A stretch of DNA of 64,000 nt from assembly GCF_001305675.1 (NCBI RefSeq), contig NZ_CP011853.1:1302001-1366000 (forward strand), written 5' to 3'. A program made the position numbers and the translations under genes. The notes under the pieces were generated by a model. It had not been told where the DNA came from and did not search any database. It worked only from the letters and a program-made list of their open reading frames with translations. Below are positions 26,130-35,150 of the stretch, one piece after another (within the stretch, counting starts at the first letter, position 1; each line of letters begins with the position of its first letter). This stretch comes from Gordonia phthalatica (GTDB taxonomy: Bacteria; Actinomycetota; Actinomycetes; Mycobacteriales; Mycobacteriaceae).

Positions 26130-27641
26130 ATGACGCAGGTTCGCACTGGTGGAGATGATCCAAACAAGGTCGCAATGCTCGGCCTCACCTTCGATGACGT
26201 TCTGTTGCTCCCCGCGGCTTCAGACGTCGTCCCGAATGCAGTGGACACATCGTCCAAGCTGACTCGGGAGATCACCCTGCGGGTCCCGCTCGTCAGTTCC
26301 GCCATGGACACCGTCACCGAGGCGCGCATGGCCATCGCCATGGCCCGCGCCGGCGGCATGGGCGTGCTGCACCGCAACCTCTCCATCGAGGCGCAGGCCG
26401 CCGCCGTCGAGACCGTGAAGCGGTCGGAGGCGGGCATGGTCACCAACCCCGTCACCTGCCTGCCGAGCAACACGCTCGCCGAGGTCGACGCGATGTGTGC
26501 GCGCTACCGCATCTCGGGCCTGCCCGTCGTGGATGCGAAGGGCGACCTCGTCGGCATCATCACCAACCGCGACATGCGCTTCGAGGCCGACGACTCGCGA
26601 CCGGTGTCCGAAGTCATGACCCCGGCACCGCTGATCACCGCCTCCGAGGGCGTCTCCGCCGAGGCCGCGCTCGGCCTGCTGCGTCGCCACAAGATCGAGA
26701 AGCTCCCGATCGTCGACGGCAACGGCAAGCTCACGGGTCTCATCACCGTCAAGGACTTCGTCAAGACCGAGCAGTTCCCCGACGCCACCAAGGACGCCGA
26801 CGGCCGCCTGCTGGTCGGTGCCGCGGTCGGAGCCGGCGACGAGGCCTGGACTCGTGCCCTCACCCTCGCCGACGCCGGCGTCGACGTCCTCGTCATCGAC
26901 AGCGCGCACGGCCACTCCCGCGGCGTGCTCGACATGGTGGGCAAGCTCAAGGCCGAGATCGGCGGCCGCGTCCAGCTGATCGGCGGCAACGTCGCGACCC
27001 GCGAAGGCGCTCAGGCCCTGATCGACGCCGGTGTGGACGCCGTGAAGGTCGGTGTCGGCCCCGGTTCCATCTGCACCACCCGCGTCGTCGCCGGCGTCGG
27101 TGCACCCCAGATCACCGCGATCCTCGAGGCCGTCGCCGTCGCGAAGGCCGCCGGCGTCCCCGTCGTCGCCGACGGCGGTCTGCAGTACTCGGGCGACGTC
27201 GCCAAGGCCCTCGCGGCCGGTGCGTCCACCGCCATGCTCGGCTCACTCCTGGCAGGCACCGCCGAGTCGCCTGGCGAGCTGATCCTCGTCAACGGCAAGC
27301 AGTTCAAGAGCTACCGTGGCATGGGGTCGCTCGGTGCCATGCAGGGCCGCGGCCAGGGCAAGTCGTACTCCAAGGACCGCTACTTCCAGGACGACGTCCT
27401 CGCCGAGGACAAGCTGGTTCCGGAGGGCATCGAGGGACGCGTTCCGTTCCGCGGCCCGCTGAACCAGGTCATCCACCAGCTGACCGGCGGTCTGCGTGCG
27501 GCCATGGGCTACACGGGCTCGGCGACCATCGAGGATCTGCAGAACGCGCAGTTCGTTCAGATCACCGCCGCGGGCCTCAAGGAATCGCACCCGCACGACA
27601 TCACCCTCACCGCCGAGGCACCCAACTACTATGCTCGCTGA
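26130..27641 (+). CDS. guaB: inosine-5'-monophosphate dehydrogenase
   Basis: Oxidises IMP to XMP in GMP synthesis. 503 residues: TIM-barrel with two inserted CBS domains (about residues 110-230, LVGIITNRDM and LTGLITVKDF). The catalytic loop is GVGPGSICTTRVVAGVG, with the nucleophile Cys near residue 317, and the flap is MGSLGAMQGRGQGKSY. Corresponds to GuaB2, the essential isozyme of mycobacteria. guaB3 follows and guaA lies 11 kb downstream. Confidence 0.97.
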   Translation: MTQVRTGGDDPNKVAMLGLTFDDVLLLPAASDVVPNAVDTSSKLTREITLRVPLVSSAMDTVTEARMAIAMARAGGMGVLHRNLSIEAQAAAVETVKRSEAGMVTNPVTCLPSNTLAEVDAMCARYRISGLPVVDAKGDLVGIITNRDMRFEADDSRPVSEVMTPAPLITASEGVSAEAALGLLRRHKIEKLPIVDGNGKLTGLITVKDFVKTEQFPDATKDADGRLLVGAAVGAGDEAWTRALTLADAGVDVLVIDSAHGHSRGVLDMVGKLKAEIGGRVQLIGGNVATREGAQALIDAGVDAVKVGVGPGSICTTRVVAGVGAPQITAILEAVAVAKAAGVPVVADGGLQYSGDVAKALAAGASTAMLGSLLAGTAESPGELILVNGKQFKSYRGMGSLGAMQGRGQGKSYSKDRYFQDDVLAEDKLVPEGIEGRVPFRGPLNQVIHQLTGGLRAAMGYTGSATIEDLQNAQFVQITAAGLKESHPHDITLTAEAPNYYAR

Positions 27642-27644
27642 GTG

Positions 27645-27681
27645 GAGTCGCGGCGTGTGCGTCGCACACCCGCTCCACCGG
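27645..27681 (+). terminator. hairpin between guaB and guaB3 (terminator or attenuator)
   Basis: Two-part stem: outer gtggag/ctccac and inner gtgtgc/gcacac with a 3-nt loop, separated by an internal loop. It starts three bases after the guaB stop and has no T-run, so it may only reduce read-through into guaB3. Confidence 0.35.
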
Positions 27682-27702
27682 AGAGTCCACTAGAAAGGCG
27701 CA

Positions 27703-28872
27703 ATGGTGCGTGACCTCGTCGAATTCGGCATGGGCCGGACGGCCCGCCGGACGTACGAACTGGAAGACATCTCGATCATCCCGTCCCGTCGGACGCGATC
27801 GTCGAAGAACGTGTCGACGGCCTGGCAGATCGATGCCTACCGGTTCGACTCGCCGATCCTGAACCACCCGACCGACGCACTGGGCTCCCCGGACTCCGTG
27901 ATCGCACTGGGCAAGGCCGGCGCGCTTGGCGTGCTCAACGGGGAAGGCCTGTGGGCCCGCCACGAGCAGGTCGAGGACAAGCTCGCCGAACTCGCGGAGA
28001 TCGCCGAGAAGAACCCGGACCCGTCGGCCGCGATCCGACGCCTCCAGGAACTGCATCGGGCGCCGATCGACATCGACCTGCTGAGCCAGGCCGTGGCCAA
28101 GGTCCGCGCGGCCGGTGTCACCACCGCCGTCCGGGTGAGTCCGCAGCACGCTCCCGAGTTGACGCCCGCGCTCATCAAGGCGGGGGCCGAGATCCTCGTC
28201 GTGCACGGCACCATCATCTCGGCCGAGCATGTGGTGCTCGTGGACCGCGGTACCGACGACGGCGTCTCCGAGGAGCCGCTGAATCTGAAGACGTTCATCT
28301 CCGACCTCGACATCCCGGTGATCGCGGGCGGCGTGCACGACCACCGCACGGCTCTGCACCTGATGCGGACCGGTGCCGCGGGCGTCATCGTCGGCTACGG
28401 ATCCACCGAGGGCTCCACCACCACCGGTGAGGTGCTCGGCATCGGCGTCCCGATGGCCACCGCCATCGCCGACGCGGCCGCGGCCCGTCGCGAATACCTC
28501 GACGAGACCGGCGGACGCTACGTCCACGTGATCGCCGACGGCGACATCCACACCTCGGGCGACCTCGCTAAGGCGATCGCCTGCGGGGCCGACGCAGCCG
28601 TCCTCGGCACGCCGCTCGCGGCCGCCGAGACCGCACCCGGCCACGGCTGGTACTGGCCGTCGGCCGCCGCCCACCCGGACACCCCGCGCGGCGCGCTGAT
28701 GCAGGTGGCGCTCGACGAGGGACGCCCCTCGCTCGACACCGTCCTCAACGGACCGTCGGACGACCCCGACGGCCTGCTGAACCTGGTCGGCGGACTGCGC
28801 CGATCCATGGCGAAGGCCGGCTACTCGGATCTCAAGGAGTTCCAGAAGGTCGGACTCTCCGTCCGCGCCTGA
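27703..28872 (+). CDS. guaB3: GuaB3-family IMP dehydrogenase-related protein
   Basis: 389-residue TIM-barrel protein of the GuaB3 family, found next to guaB in actinobacteria. It lacks CBS domains. The phosphate-binding GVIVGYGS region and the N-terminus EFGMGRTARRTYELEDISI are typical. The canonical IMPDH loop with Cys is replaced (TGAAGVIVGYGSTEGSTTTG), so IMP dehydrogenase activity is unlikely; related proteins are reported as GMP-reductase-like or of unclear function. ATG 61 nt after guaB; a strong terminator follows. Confidence 0.9.
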   Translation: MVRDLVEFGMGRTARRTYELEDISIIPSRRTRSSKNVSTAWQIDAYRFDSPILNHPTDALGSPDSVIALGKAGALGVLNGEGLWARHEQVEDKLAELAEIAEKNPDPSAAIRRLQELHRAPIDIDLLSQAVAKVRAAGVTTAVRVSPQHAPELTPALIKAGAEILVVHGTIISAEHVVLVDRGTDDGVSEEPLNLKTFISDLDIPVIAGGVHDHRTALHLMRTGAAGVIVGYGSTEGSTTTGEVLGIGVPMATAIADAAAARREYLDETGGRYVHVIADGDIHTSGDLAKAIACGADAAVLGTPLAAAETAPGHGWYWPSAAAHPDTPRGALMQVALDEGRPSLDTVLNGPSDDPDGLLNLVGGLRRSMAKAGYSDLKEFQKVGLSVRA

Positions 28873-28886
28873 CGGCAGACAGACCA

Positions 28887-28924
28887 CAGAGTAGGGCCCG
28901 ACATTCGTGTCGGGCCCTACTCTG
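28887..28924 (+). terminator. terminator after guaB3
   Basis: Perfect 17-bp stem cagagtagggcccgaca / tgtcgggccctactctg with a ttcg tetraloop, 14 nt after the guaB3 stop. Confidence 0.9.
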
Positions 28925-28962
28925 TTGCCGCGCCCGGCGACGATATCCGGCATCATCGGCAC

Positions 28963-30183
28963 ATGGTGGTCGAAACGCTTCCGTCGTACACGCTCCGCTC
29001 CGGACCCACATGGCGCGATCCGTACCCGATGTATGCGACATTGCGCGACCGCGATCCCGTCCACCACGTCGTTCCGGAGCGTCACCCCGACGACGACTTC
29101 TACGTCTTGACCCGACATGCGGACGTGATGGCCGCGGCCCGCGACTGGGAGACCTTCTCCTCGGCGCAGGGTCTCACCGTGAACTACGGCGAACTGGCGA
29201 AGATCGGACTGCAGGACAACCCGCCGATGGTGATGCTCGATCCGCCCGCGCACACCGATTTCCGCAAACTCGTCGCCCGCGGCTTCACACCCCGCCAGGT
29301 CACCACGCTGGAACCCCGGGTCCGCGAGTTCGTGGCGACGCGACTCGAGGACCTCGCGTCGCGCGGGGGAGGTGACATCGCGGCCGACCTGTTCAAGCCG
29401 CTGCCGAGCATGGTCGTCGCGCACTACCTGGGCGTCCCGGACTCCGACCGCGGGCAGTTCGACGCGTGGACCGACGCGATCGTCGCCGCCAACCCGGGCG
29501 CCGATCTGGGGTCGGCGGTGACCGGTGCGGCGGACGCGGTCGTCGGGCTGATGGCCTACTTCTCCGATCTCATCGATCATCGGCGGCGGCATCCCGGCGA
29601 CGACACGGTGTCGCATCTGGTGACGGCGGGCGTCGCCGACGGATCCGATTCGGCGGGTGTGCTGTCCGTGCTCGCGTTCGCGTTCACGATGGTCGCCGGC
29701 GGCAACGACACGACCACCGGGATGCTCGGCGGCTCGGCGGCGTTGCTGACCGAGCGCCGCGACCAACGTCGCCTGCTGATCGACGAACCCGAACTCCTCC
29801 CGACAGCGGTCAACGAACTGCTCCGTCTGACGTCGCCCGTGCAGGGGCTGTGCCGAACCGCCACGCGCGACGTCGAGATCGAGGGCGTCGTCGTCCCCGC
29901 CGGGCGGAAGGTGCTCCTCTGCTACGCGTCCGCCAACCGCGACGAGCGCGTGTACGGACCGGACGCGGACGCCCTCGACGTGCGCCGTGACCCCGCGACC
30001 ATCCTCACCTTCAGCCATGGCACCCACCACTGCCTCGGTGCGGCGGCCGCGCGGATGCAGGCGCGAGTGACGCTGCAGGAACTCCTCGCTCGATGCCCGG
30101 ACTTCTCCGTCGACATCGAAGGAATCGAGTGGGCCACCGGGAACTATGTACGGCGTCCGGTGTCGGTGCCGTTCACGGCCTGA
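28963..30183 (+). CDS. cytochrome P450
   Basis: 406-residue soluble class I P450. The haem-cysteine loop reads FSHGTHHCLGAAAARMQ (FxxGxHxCxG) near residue 347. The I-helix oxygen-binding motif is AGGNDTTTG near 246 and the K-helix ExxR is in NELLR near 286. It needs separate ferredoxin and reductase, not encoded nearby. It sits just before choD; a role in sterol or lipid oxidation is a guess from that alone. I cannot assign a CYP family. Confidence 0.92.
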   Translation: MVVETLPSYTLRSGPTWRDPYPMYATLRDRDPVHHVVPERHPDDDFYVLTRHADVMAAARDWETFSSAQGLTVNYGELAKIGLQDNPPMVMLDPPAHTDFRKLVARGFTPRQVTTLEPRVREFVATRLEDLASRGGGDIAADLFKPLPSMVVAHYLGVPDSDRGQFDAWTDAIVAANPGADLGSAVTGAADAVVGLMAYFSDLIDHRRRHPGDDTVSHLVTAGVADGSDSAGVLSVLAFAFTMVAGGNDTTTGMLGGSAALLTERRDQRRLLIDEPELLPTAVNELLRLTSPVQGLCRTATRDVEIEGVVVPAGRKVLLCYASANRDERVYGPDADALDVRRDPATILTFSHGTHHCLGAAAARMQARVTLQELLARCPDFSVDIEGIEWATGNYVRRPVSVPFTA

Positions 30184-30245
30184 GCAGTCGACTTAGCCTG
30201 TACTTCCTTTCCCGATTGAGACATTACTCATTAGTATGGTCGGCT

Positions 30246-31991
30246 ATGGCGCACACTGACTTCGACGTCCTGATCATCGGCTCCGGCTTCGGCGGAAGCG
30301 TGAGTGCTTTACGCCTGGTCGAGAAGGGATACCGCGTCGGTGTGATCGAAGCCGGACGGCGCTTCGAAGACGACCAGTTCGCCAAGACCAGCTGGCGACT
30401 GAACAAGTTCGTCTGGGCCCCGAAGCTCGGCCTGATGGGCATCCAGCGCGTCCACATGCTCAAGGACGTCATGGTCCTGGCCGGTGCCGGTGTCGGCGGC
30501 GGATCGCTCAACTACGCGAACACCCTGTACAAGCCGCCGACCCCGTTCTTCACCGACCCCCAGTGGAACCACATCACCGACTGGGAGGCGGAACTGACAC
30601 CGCACTACGAGCAGGCCCGCCGCATGCTCGGCGTCGTCACCAACCCGTCGTTCACCAACTCCGACCGGATCATGAAGGAGGTGGCCGACGAGATGGGGGC
30701 CGGCGACACCTTCACCTCCACTCCGGTCGGCGTCTTCTTCGGTGCCAAGACCGGTGGCACGGGTGCTCCCGGTGAGAAGGTGGCCGATCCCTACTTCGGC
30801 GGCGCGGGCCCCGAGCGCACCGCCTGCACCGAATGCGGCGCCTGCATGACCGGTTGCCGCGTCGGCGCCAAGAACACGCTGCTGAAGAACTACCTCGGCC
30901 TCGCCGAGCGCAACGGCGCGCAGATCATCGACCGCACCACCGTCGACCGTCTGGAGCAGAAGTCCGACGGCTCGTGGATCGTGTCGACGCACGGCTCGTC
31001 GTCGTGGGGACCGTTCGGCGCGCACCGTCGTCAGTTCACCGCCGATCAGGTCATCGTCGCCGCAGGCACGTTCAACACGCAGAAGATCATGCACCGCGCC
31101 AAGGGCACCACGCTGCCGAAGGTGTCGGACGCGATGGGCGTCCTGACCCGGACCAACTCGGAGTCGATCCTCGGCGCCCAGGCGCGCTCGTACGACGCGA
31201 GCCGCGACTTCTCGGAGGGCGTCGCGATCACATCGTCGTTCCACCCGGCGGCCAACACCCACATCGAGCCGGTCCGCTACGGCAAGGGCAGCAACGCGAT
31301 GGCCTACCTGCAGACCGTGCTGACCGACGGCGGCAGCGTTCCCAACCGCGTCGGTCAGTTCTTGAAGCAGATCATCAAGAACCCGTTCATGCTGATCCGT
31401 CTCCTCTTCGTCCGCAAGTGGAGCCAGCGCACGGTGATCGCCCTGGTGATGCAGAACAACAACAACTCGCTGACCACGTTCGTCCGCAAGCGCGGTCCGT
31501 TCAAGTACGTGACCACCAAGCAGGGCATCGGCGAGCCGAACCCCACGTGGATCCCGGAGGGCAACGAGGCCACCCGCCGCATCGCGGACAAGCTGCCGAG
31601 CGGCATGGCCGGCGGCACCTGGGGCGACATCCTCAACATGCCGATGACCGCGCACTACCTCGGCGGCTGCGTGATCTCCGACGACCCGGCCAAGGGCGTC
31701 ATCGACCCGTACCACCGCGTGTGGAACTACCCGACGCTGCACATCACCGACGGCGCCGCGATCACCGCGAACCTGGGTGTGAACCCGTCGCTGTCGATCT
31801 CGGCGCAGGCCGAGCGCGCCATCTCGCTGTGGCCGAACAAGGGCGAGGCCGACACCCGTCCGGCGCAGGGGGAGGCCTACAGTCGGCTGGCACCCGTCGC
31901 GCCGAACGCGCCCGTCGTTCCGGCCGACGCGCCCGGCGCCCTGCGCCTCTCGATCACTCCGGTGAACACGAAGGCCGACAGCGCGTCCTAA
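30246..31991 (+). CDS. choD: GMC-type FAD oxidoreductase annotated as cholesterol oxidase (ChoD)
   Basis: 581-residue flavoprotein. FAD-binding GSGFGGSVSALRLVEKG near residues 13-29 and the C-terminal TDGAAITANLGVNPSL are the GMC/ChoD signatures; there is no signal peptide, so it is cytoplasmic, unlike secreted cholesterol oxidases. Residues 194-204 form a ferredoxin-like C-x2-C-x2-C-x3-C motif (CTECGACMTGC), which hints at an iron-sulfur cluster. A -10-like TAGTAT ends nine bases before the ATG and no ribosome-binding site is seen, so the mRNA may be leaderless. Homologue of Rv3409c, whose substrate is debated. Confidence 0.85.
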   Translation: MAHTDFDVLIIGSGFGGSVSALRLVEKGYRVGVIEAGRRFEDDQFAKTSWRLNKFVWAPKLGLMGIQRVHMLKDVMVLAGAGVGGGSLNYANTLYKPPTPFFTDPQWNHITDWEAELTPHYEQARRMLGVVTNPSFTNSDRIMKEVADEMGAGDTFTSTPVGVFFGAKTGGTGAPGEKVADPYFGGAGPERTACTECGACMTGCRVGAKNTLLKNYLGLAERNGAQIIDRTTVDRLEQKSDGSWIVSTHGSSSWGPFGAHRRQFTADQVIVAAGTFNTQKIMHRAKGTTLPKVSDAMGVLTRTNSESILGAQARSYDASRDFSEGVAITSSFHPAANTHIEPVRYGKGSNAMAYLQTVLTDGGSVPNRVGQFLKQIIKNPFMLIRLLFVRKWSQRTVIALVMQNNNNSLTTFVRKRGPFKYVTTKQGIGEPNPTWIPEGNEATRRIADKLPSGMAGGTWGDILNMPMTAHYLGGCVISDDPAKGVIDPYHRVWNYPTLHITDGAAITANLGVNPSLSISAQAERAISLWPNKGEADTRPAQGEAYSRLAPVAPNAPVVPADAPGALRLSITPVNTKADSAS

Positions 31992-32002
31992 CGACGTACA
32001 GA

Positions 32003-32055
32003 CACTTCTGCCGTTGATCAGGCCCCGGAGCGGGGCCCGATCAACGGCAGAAGTG
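32003..32055. terminator. bidirectional terminator between choD and cysE
   Basis: Long inverted repeat: cacttctgccgttgatca with a mirrored partner ending at 32055, plus an inner ggccccg/cggggcc stem (one 1-nt offset). tttct follows on the plus strand. Serves both convergent genes. Confidence 0.88.
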
Positions 32056-32064
32056 TTTCTCGGG

Positions 32065-32649
32065 TCAGATGAAGAGCGCGGGATCGGCGTACGGGTCGTG
32101 CTCCGGGGTGGCGCGCGACGGGCGCGGGGCCGCGGCGGTGCCGATGGCGACGTGGCCGGCGGGGACGTCGTGCACCACCACCGCGTTGGCCCCGACCTTG
32201 GCGTCGTCGCCGAGCGTGATCGGGCCGAGCACCTTGGCGCCCGCACCGATCAGCACGCGATCGCCCACGGTCGGGTGCCGCTTGCCCTTCGACATGCTGA
32301 CGCCGCCCAGCGTGGAGCCGTGGAACATCACGACGTCCTCGCCGATCTCGGTGGTCTCACCGATGACGACGCCCATGCCGTGGTCGATGAACATCCGACG
32401 GCCGATCTTCGCACCGGGATGGATCTCGATGCCGGTGACGAACCGCGCGAACTGCGACAACAGGCGCGAGGGCAACCGCAGTACGCCTCCCGTGTTCCAC
32501 ATCCGGTGAGCGACGCGGTGGAACCACAGGGCATGGACGCCGGGGTAGGCGAGCGCCACCTCGATCGCCGAGCGGGCGGCCGGATCGCGCTCCTGCGCGG
32601 CACGCACGTCGTCGCGCAGGGTGCGCAGGAGGGGATCCGAGCCGGACAT
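32065..32649 (-). CDS. cysE: serine O-acetyltransferase
   Basis: Makes O-acetylserine for cysteine synthesis. 194 residues of the short (EpsC/CysE) type: N-terminal helical part and a left-handed beta-helix with hexapeptide repeats (GAKIGRRMFIDHGMGVVIGE, KVLGPITLGDDAKVGANAVV). Catalytic His in IDHGMGVVIGET and GSTLGG are present. The ATG overlaps the cysK stop by one base (TGATG), so it is translated from the cysK message; the two enzymes form the cysteine synthase complex. Confidence 0.95.
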   Translation of the reverse strand: MSGSDPLLRTLRDDVRAAQERDPAARSAIEVALAYPGVHALWFHRVAHRMWNTGGVLRLPSRLLSQFARFVTGIEIHPGAKIGRRMFIDHGMGVVIGETTEIGEDVVMFHGSTLGGVSMSKGKRHPTVGDRVLIGAGAKVLGPITLGDDAKVGANAVVVHDVPAGHVAIGTAAAPRPSRATPEHDPYADPALFI

Positions 32650-33587
32650 CAGTCGACCAGACCCTCGAACAGCGGCGTCGACAGGTAGCGCTCGCCGAAG
32701 TCGGGGAGCACGACGACGATGGTCTTGCCCGCCAGTTCCGGACGCTTGGCGATCTGGACGGCGGCGGCGAGGGCGGCGCCGGACGAGATGCCGACCAACA
32801 GGCCCTCCTCGGTCGCGGCGCGACGGGCCCACTTCAGGGCGGTCTCGGCGTTGATGTCGACGACCTCGTCGTACACGGTGGTGTCGAGCACCTCGGGGAC
32901 GAAGTTGGCGCCGAGACCCTGGATCTTGTGGGGGCCGGGTGCGCCGCCGTTGAGGATGGCGGACTCCTCGGGCTCCACGGCGTAGACCTTCACCTCGGGC
33001 TTGCGCTCCTTGAGGACCTGGCCGATACCGGTGATGGTGCCGCCGGTGCCGATGCCCGCGACCACGGCGTCCACGCCGCCGTCGGTGTCGGCCCAGATCT
33101 CCTCGGCGGTGGTGCGGCGGTGCACCTCGGCGTTCGCCTCGTTGGCGAACTGGCGGGCCAGGACGGCACCGCGACGCTCGGCGGCGATCTTCTCGGCGGC
33201 GTTCACCGCTCCGGACATGCCTTCGCCCGCCGGAGTCAGGACCAGTTCGGCGCCGAATGCACGCAGCAGGGCGCGGCGCTCCTTGGACATGGACTCGGGC
33301 ATGGTCAGGACGACGTTGTAGCCGCGGGCTGCGCCGACCATGGCGAGCGCGATGCCGGTGTTGCCGCTGGTGGCTTCGATGATGGTGCCGCCTGCGGGCA
33401 GGTCGCCCGAGGCCTCGGCGGCGTCGACGATGGCGACGCCGATGCGGTCCTTCACCGAGTTGGTGGGGTTGTAGTACTCGAGCTTGGCCAGGACGGTGGC
33501 CTCGGCGCCATCGGTGATCCGGTTCAGGCGAACCAGCGGCGTGCGGCCCATGAGGGCGGTGGCGTCGTCGAAGATGGTGGGGGACAT
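32649..33587 (-). CDS. cysK: cysteine synthase A (O-acetylserine sulfhydrylase)
   Basis: 312-residue PLP enzyme converting O-acetylserine plus sulfide to cysteine. The PLP lysine lies in NPTNSVKDRIG near residue 44, the substrate loop is EATSGNTGIALAM near 70, and the phosphate loop is GIGTGGTITGIG near 178. The short type without extra regulatory domain. First gene of the cysK-cysE operon; aggaacccc precedes the ATG. Confidence 0.97.
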   Translation of the reverse strand: MSPTIFDDATALMGRTPLVRLNRITDGAEATVLAKLEYYNPTNSVKDRIGVAIVDAAEASGDLPAGGTIIEATSGNTGIALAMVGAARGYNVVLTMPESMSKERRALLRAFGAELVLTPAGEGMSGAVNAAEKIAAERRGAVLARQFANEANAEVHRRTTAEEIWADTDGGVDAVVAGIGTGGTITGIGQVLKERKPEVKVYAVEPEESAILNGGAPGPHKIQGLGANFVPEVLDTTVYDEVVDINAETALKWARRAATEEGLLVGISSGAALAAAVQIAKRPELAGKTIVVVLPDFGERYLSTPLFEGLVD

Positions 33588-33714
33588 GGGGTTCCTTTGC
33601 GTATCAGATGCTCGGGGTCACGGACAGACCCGTCGCAGGGGTTACGTGATGGCCGGGCGTCGGGTGGCTGCCGTCCGCGGGTGCAGAGAGCAGGGCGACG
33701 ACGTCCGTCGAGTC

Positions 33715-33789
33715 TTACTGACAGTGATCGGTGAGGAAGTACACCGAGTGAGCGAACAGCGCGCGCGACAGGTGCGGGAAGGGGTCCAC
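33715..33789 (-). CDS. possible 24-aa leader ORF upstream of cysK
   Basis: GTG-initiated 24-codon frame with a perfect AGGAGG five bases upstream and a TAA stop, 127 nt before cysK on the same strand. The peptide ends in His-Cys-Gln. A Cys codon near the end recalls the cysteine-codon leader peptides known before sulfur genes in actinobacteria, but only one Cys is present. It could also be the start of an uncharacterised small protein. The rest of the 274-bp gap between bioN and cysK shows no gene. Confidence 0.35.
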   Translation of the reverse strand: MDPFPHLSRALFAHSVYFLTDHCQ

Positions 33790-33861
33790 CGCAGCCTCCT
33801 AGATGTCGTCACAGCGTCCGTCATGAAGGCTAACAGACCTGGCGGATGCGGTATTCCCGGT

Positions 33862-34458
33862 TCAGTCCATGCCGCGCGCGGCGAGGGTCTCGGCGAAGCC
33901 GTCGGCGGTCTGGAGTGCCGCGAGGACCGTGGGCGCCAGCAGCACGCGCGGCCCGGCGCGGAGCCCGCGGGCGCGGCGTGCCTGGTCGACCTGCGTGAGG
34001 ACGTCGGCGATCAGCGGGATGCTGCGGATGGTCAGTGCGAAGGTCATGGCGATCAGATCGGTGCGGACCCCGAACCGCTTGAGCGGGCGCAGGGCCCCGA
34101 TGATCGCGTCGAGCATGTCGGTGGTCCGGGTGGTGAGCGTGACGACGGCCGCGAGTCCCGCCGAGGCCAGGAGGATCGCCGTGACGACGAACGCCCGACT
34201 CAGGTCGGTGATGATCCACTGGAACGCGAACAGGACGCCGAGCAGCCACAGCAGCCCGCGGATCTGCGCCCACGCGGCGCGGAAGGGAATCCAGGCGACC
34301 ACGAACGTCGCGGCGGTGGCGGCCAGCGCGATGCCTGCGGCCGTCGGCGTGCGGACCACCACGGCGACGGTGATGATCGATGCCATCAGCAGCAGGATCT
34401 TGAGGCCCGCGGGCAGCCGATGCAGCAGGGAGTTCCCGGGAACGTAGACGCCGATCAT
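33862..34458 (-). CDS. bioN: ECF transporter transmembrane component (BioN/EcfT)
   Basis: 198-residue membrane protein with about five hydrophobic helices and the two EcfT Ala-Arg-Gly coupling motifs (QARRARGLRAG and, at the very end, ETLAARGMD), which contact the ATPase. It forms a vitamin importer with the ATPase and BioY encoded directly upstream. ATG overlaps the ATPase stop by 4 bp. Confidence 0.9.
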   Translation of the reverse strand: MIGVYVPGNSLLHRLPAGLKILLLMASIITVAVVVRTPTAAGIALAATAATFVVAWIPFRAAWAQIRGLLWLLGVLFAFQWIITDLSRAFVVTAILLASAGLAAVVTLTTRTTDMLDAIIGALRPLKRFGVRTDLIAMTFALTIRSIPLIADVLTQVDQARRARGLRAGPRVLLAPTVLAALQTADGFAETLAARGMD

Positions 34459-35150
34459 CGACTCATCAGGCTCCGGTAGAAGGCGATCGCGGGCCCGGGC
34501 TCGTCGTCGGCCACCACGCGGCCGTCGTCGAGGACGACGACGCGGTCGAAGTCGTCGAGCATGGGGAGGTCGTGGGTCAGGACCACCAGCTGCTCGGTCA
34601 ACTCCGCGAAGGTTCGGCGGAGCATCAGGGAGTTCCGGAGATCGAGCATCGTGGTCGGCTCGTCGGCCACCAGAATGGTCGGCCCCACCACCATCACCGC
34701 GGCCAGGGCGAGCAGCTGCTTCTGCCCGCCCGACAGCTGGTGCGACGGCTGGTCGGCATGGCCGTCGAGCCCGAACTCCGCGAGGACTTCGCGGGCCCGC
34801 GCCTTGCGTTCGGCCTTGTCGGAGAGGATGCGTGAGAGCGACAGTTCGATGTCCTCGACGACGGTCGGCATGATGATCTGCCGATCCGGGTCGGAGAAGA
34901 TGAAGCCGACATCGCGCCGCACCTTCCGCTTGTTCTTGCGGACGTCGAGACCGTTCACGGTGACGGTGCCCCGGTCGGGGAGGATCAGGCCGTTGATCAT
35001 CCGCGCGAGGGTCGACTTGCCGCTGCCGTTGGCGCCGACGATGCCCACGCGGTGTTCGCGGAGGTCGAGGTCGACGCCGCGCAGGACGACGCGGTCGCCG
35101 AAGGCGTGCTCGACGCCGTCGAAGACGATGGAGCGGTCTGCGTCAGGCAC
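34455..35150 (-). CDS. bioM: ECF transporter ATPase (BioM/EcfA)
   Basis: 231-residue ABC ATPase. Walker A GANGSGKSTLARMI near residue 38, Q-loop SDPDRQIIMPTV, signature LSGGQKQLLALAAVM near 140, Walker B ILVADEPTTMLD near 160, and the switch His in LTHDLPML. Energises biotin uptake with BioY and BioN. The start overlaps the end of bioY by 8 bp. Confidence 0.93.
   Translation of the reverse strand: MPDADRSIVFDGVEHAFGDRVVLRGVDLDLREHRVGIVGANGSGKSTLARMINGLILPDRGTVTVNGLDVRKNKRKVRRDVGFIFSDPDRQIIMPTVVEDIELSLSRILSDKAERKARAREVLAEFGLDGHADQPSHQLSGGQKQLLALAAVMVVGPTILVADEPTTMLDLRNSLMLRRTFAELTEQLVVLTHDLPMLDDFDRVVVLDDGRVVADDEPGPAIAFYRSLMSR

Noticed and set aside
27607..30030. 807-codon minus-strand open frame spanning guaB3 and the P450
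   Set aside because: It crosses a perfect terminator and two well-supported genes; composition is that of an antisense shadow.
30200..30245. KstR-type sterol repressor operator before choD
   Set aside because: No palindrome of the TnnAACnnGTTnnA type is present in the gap.
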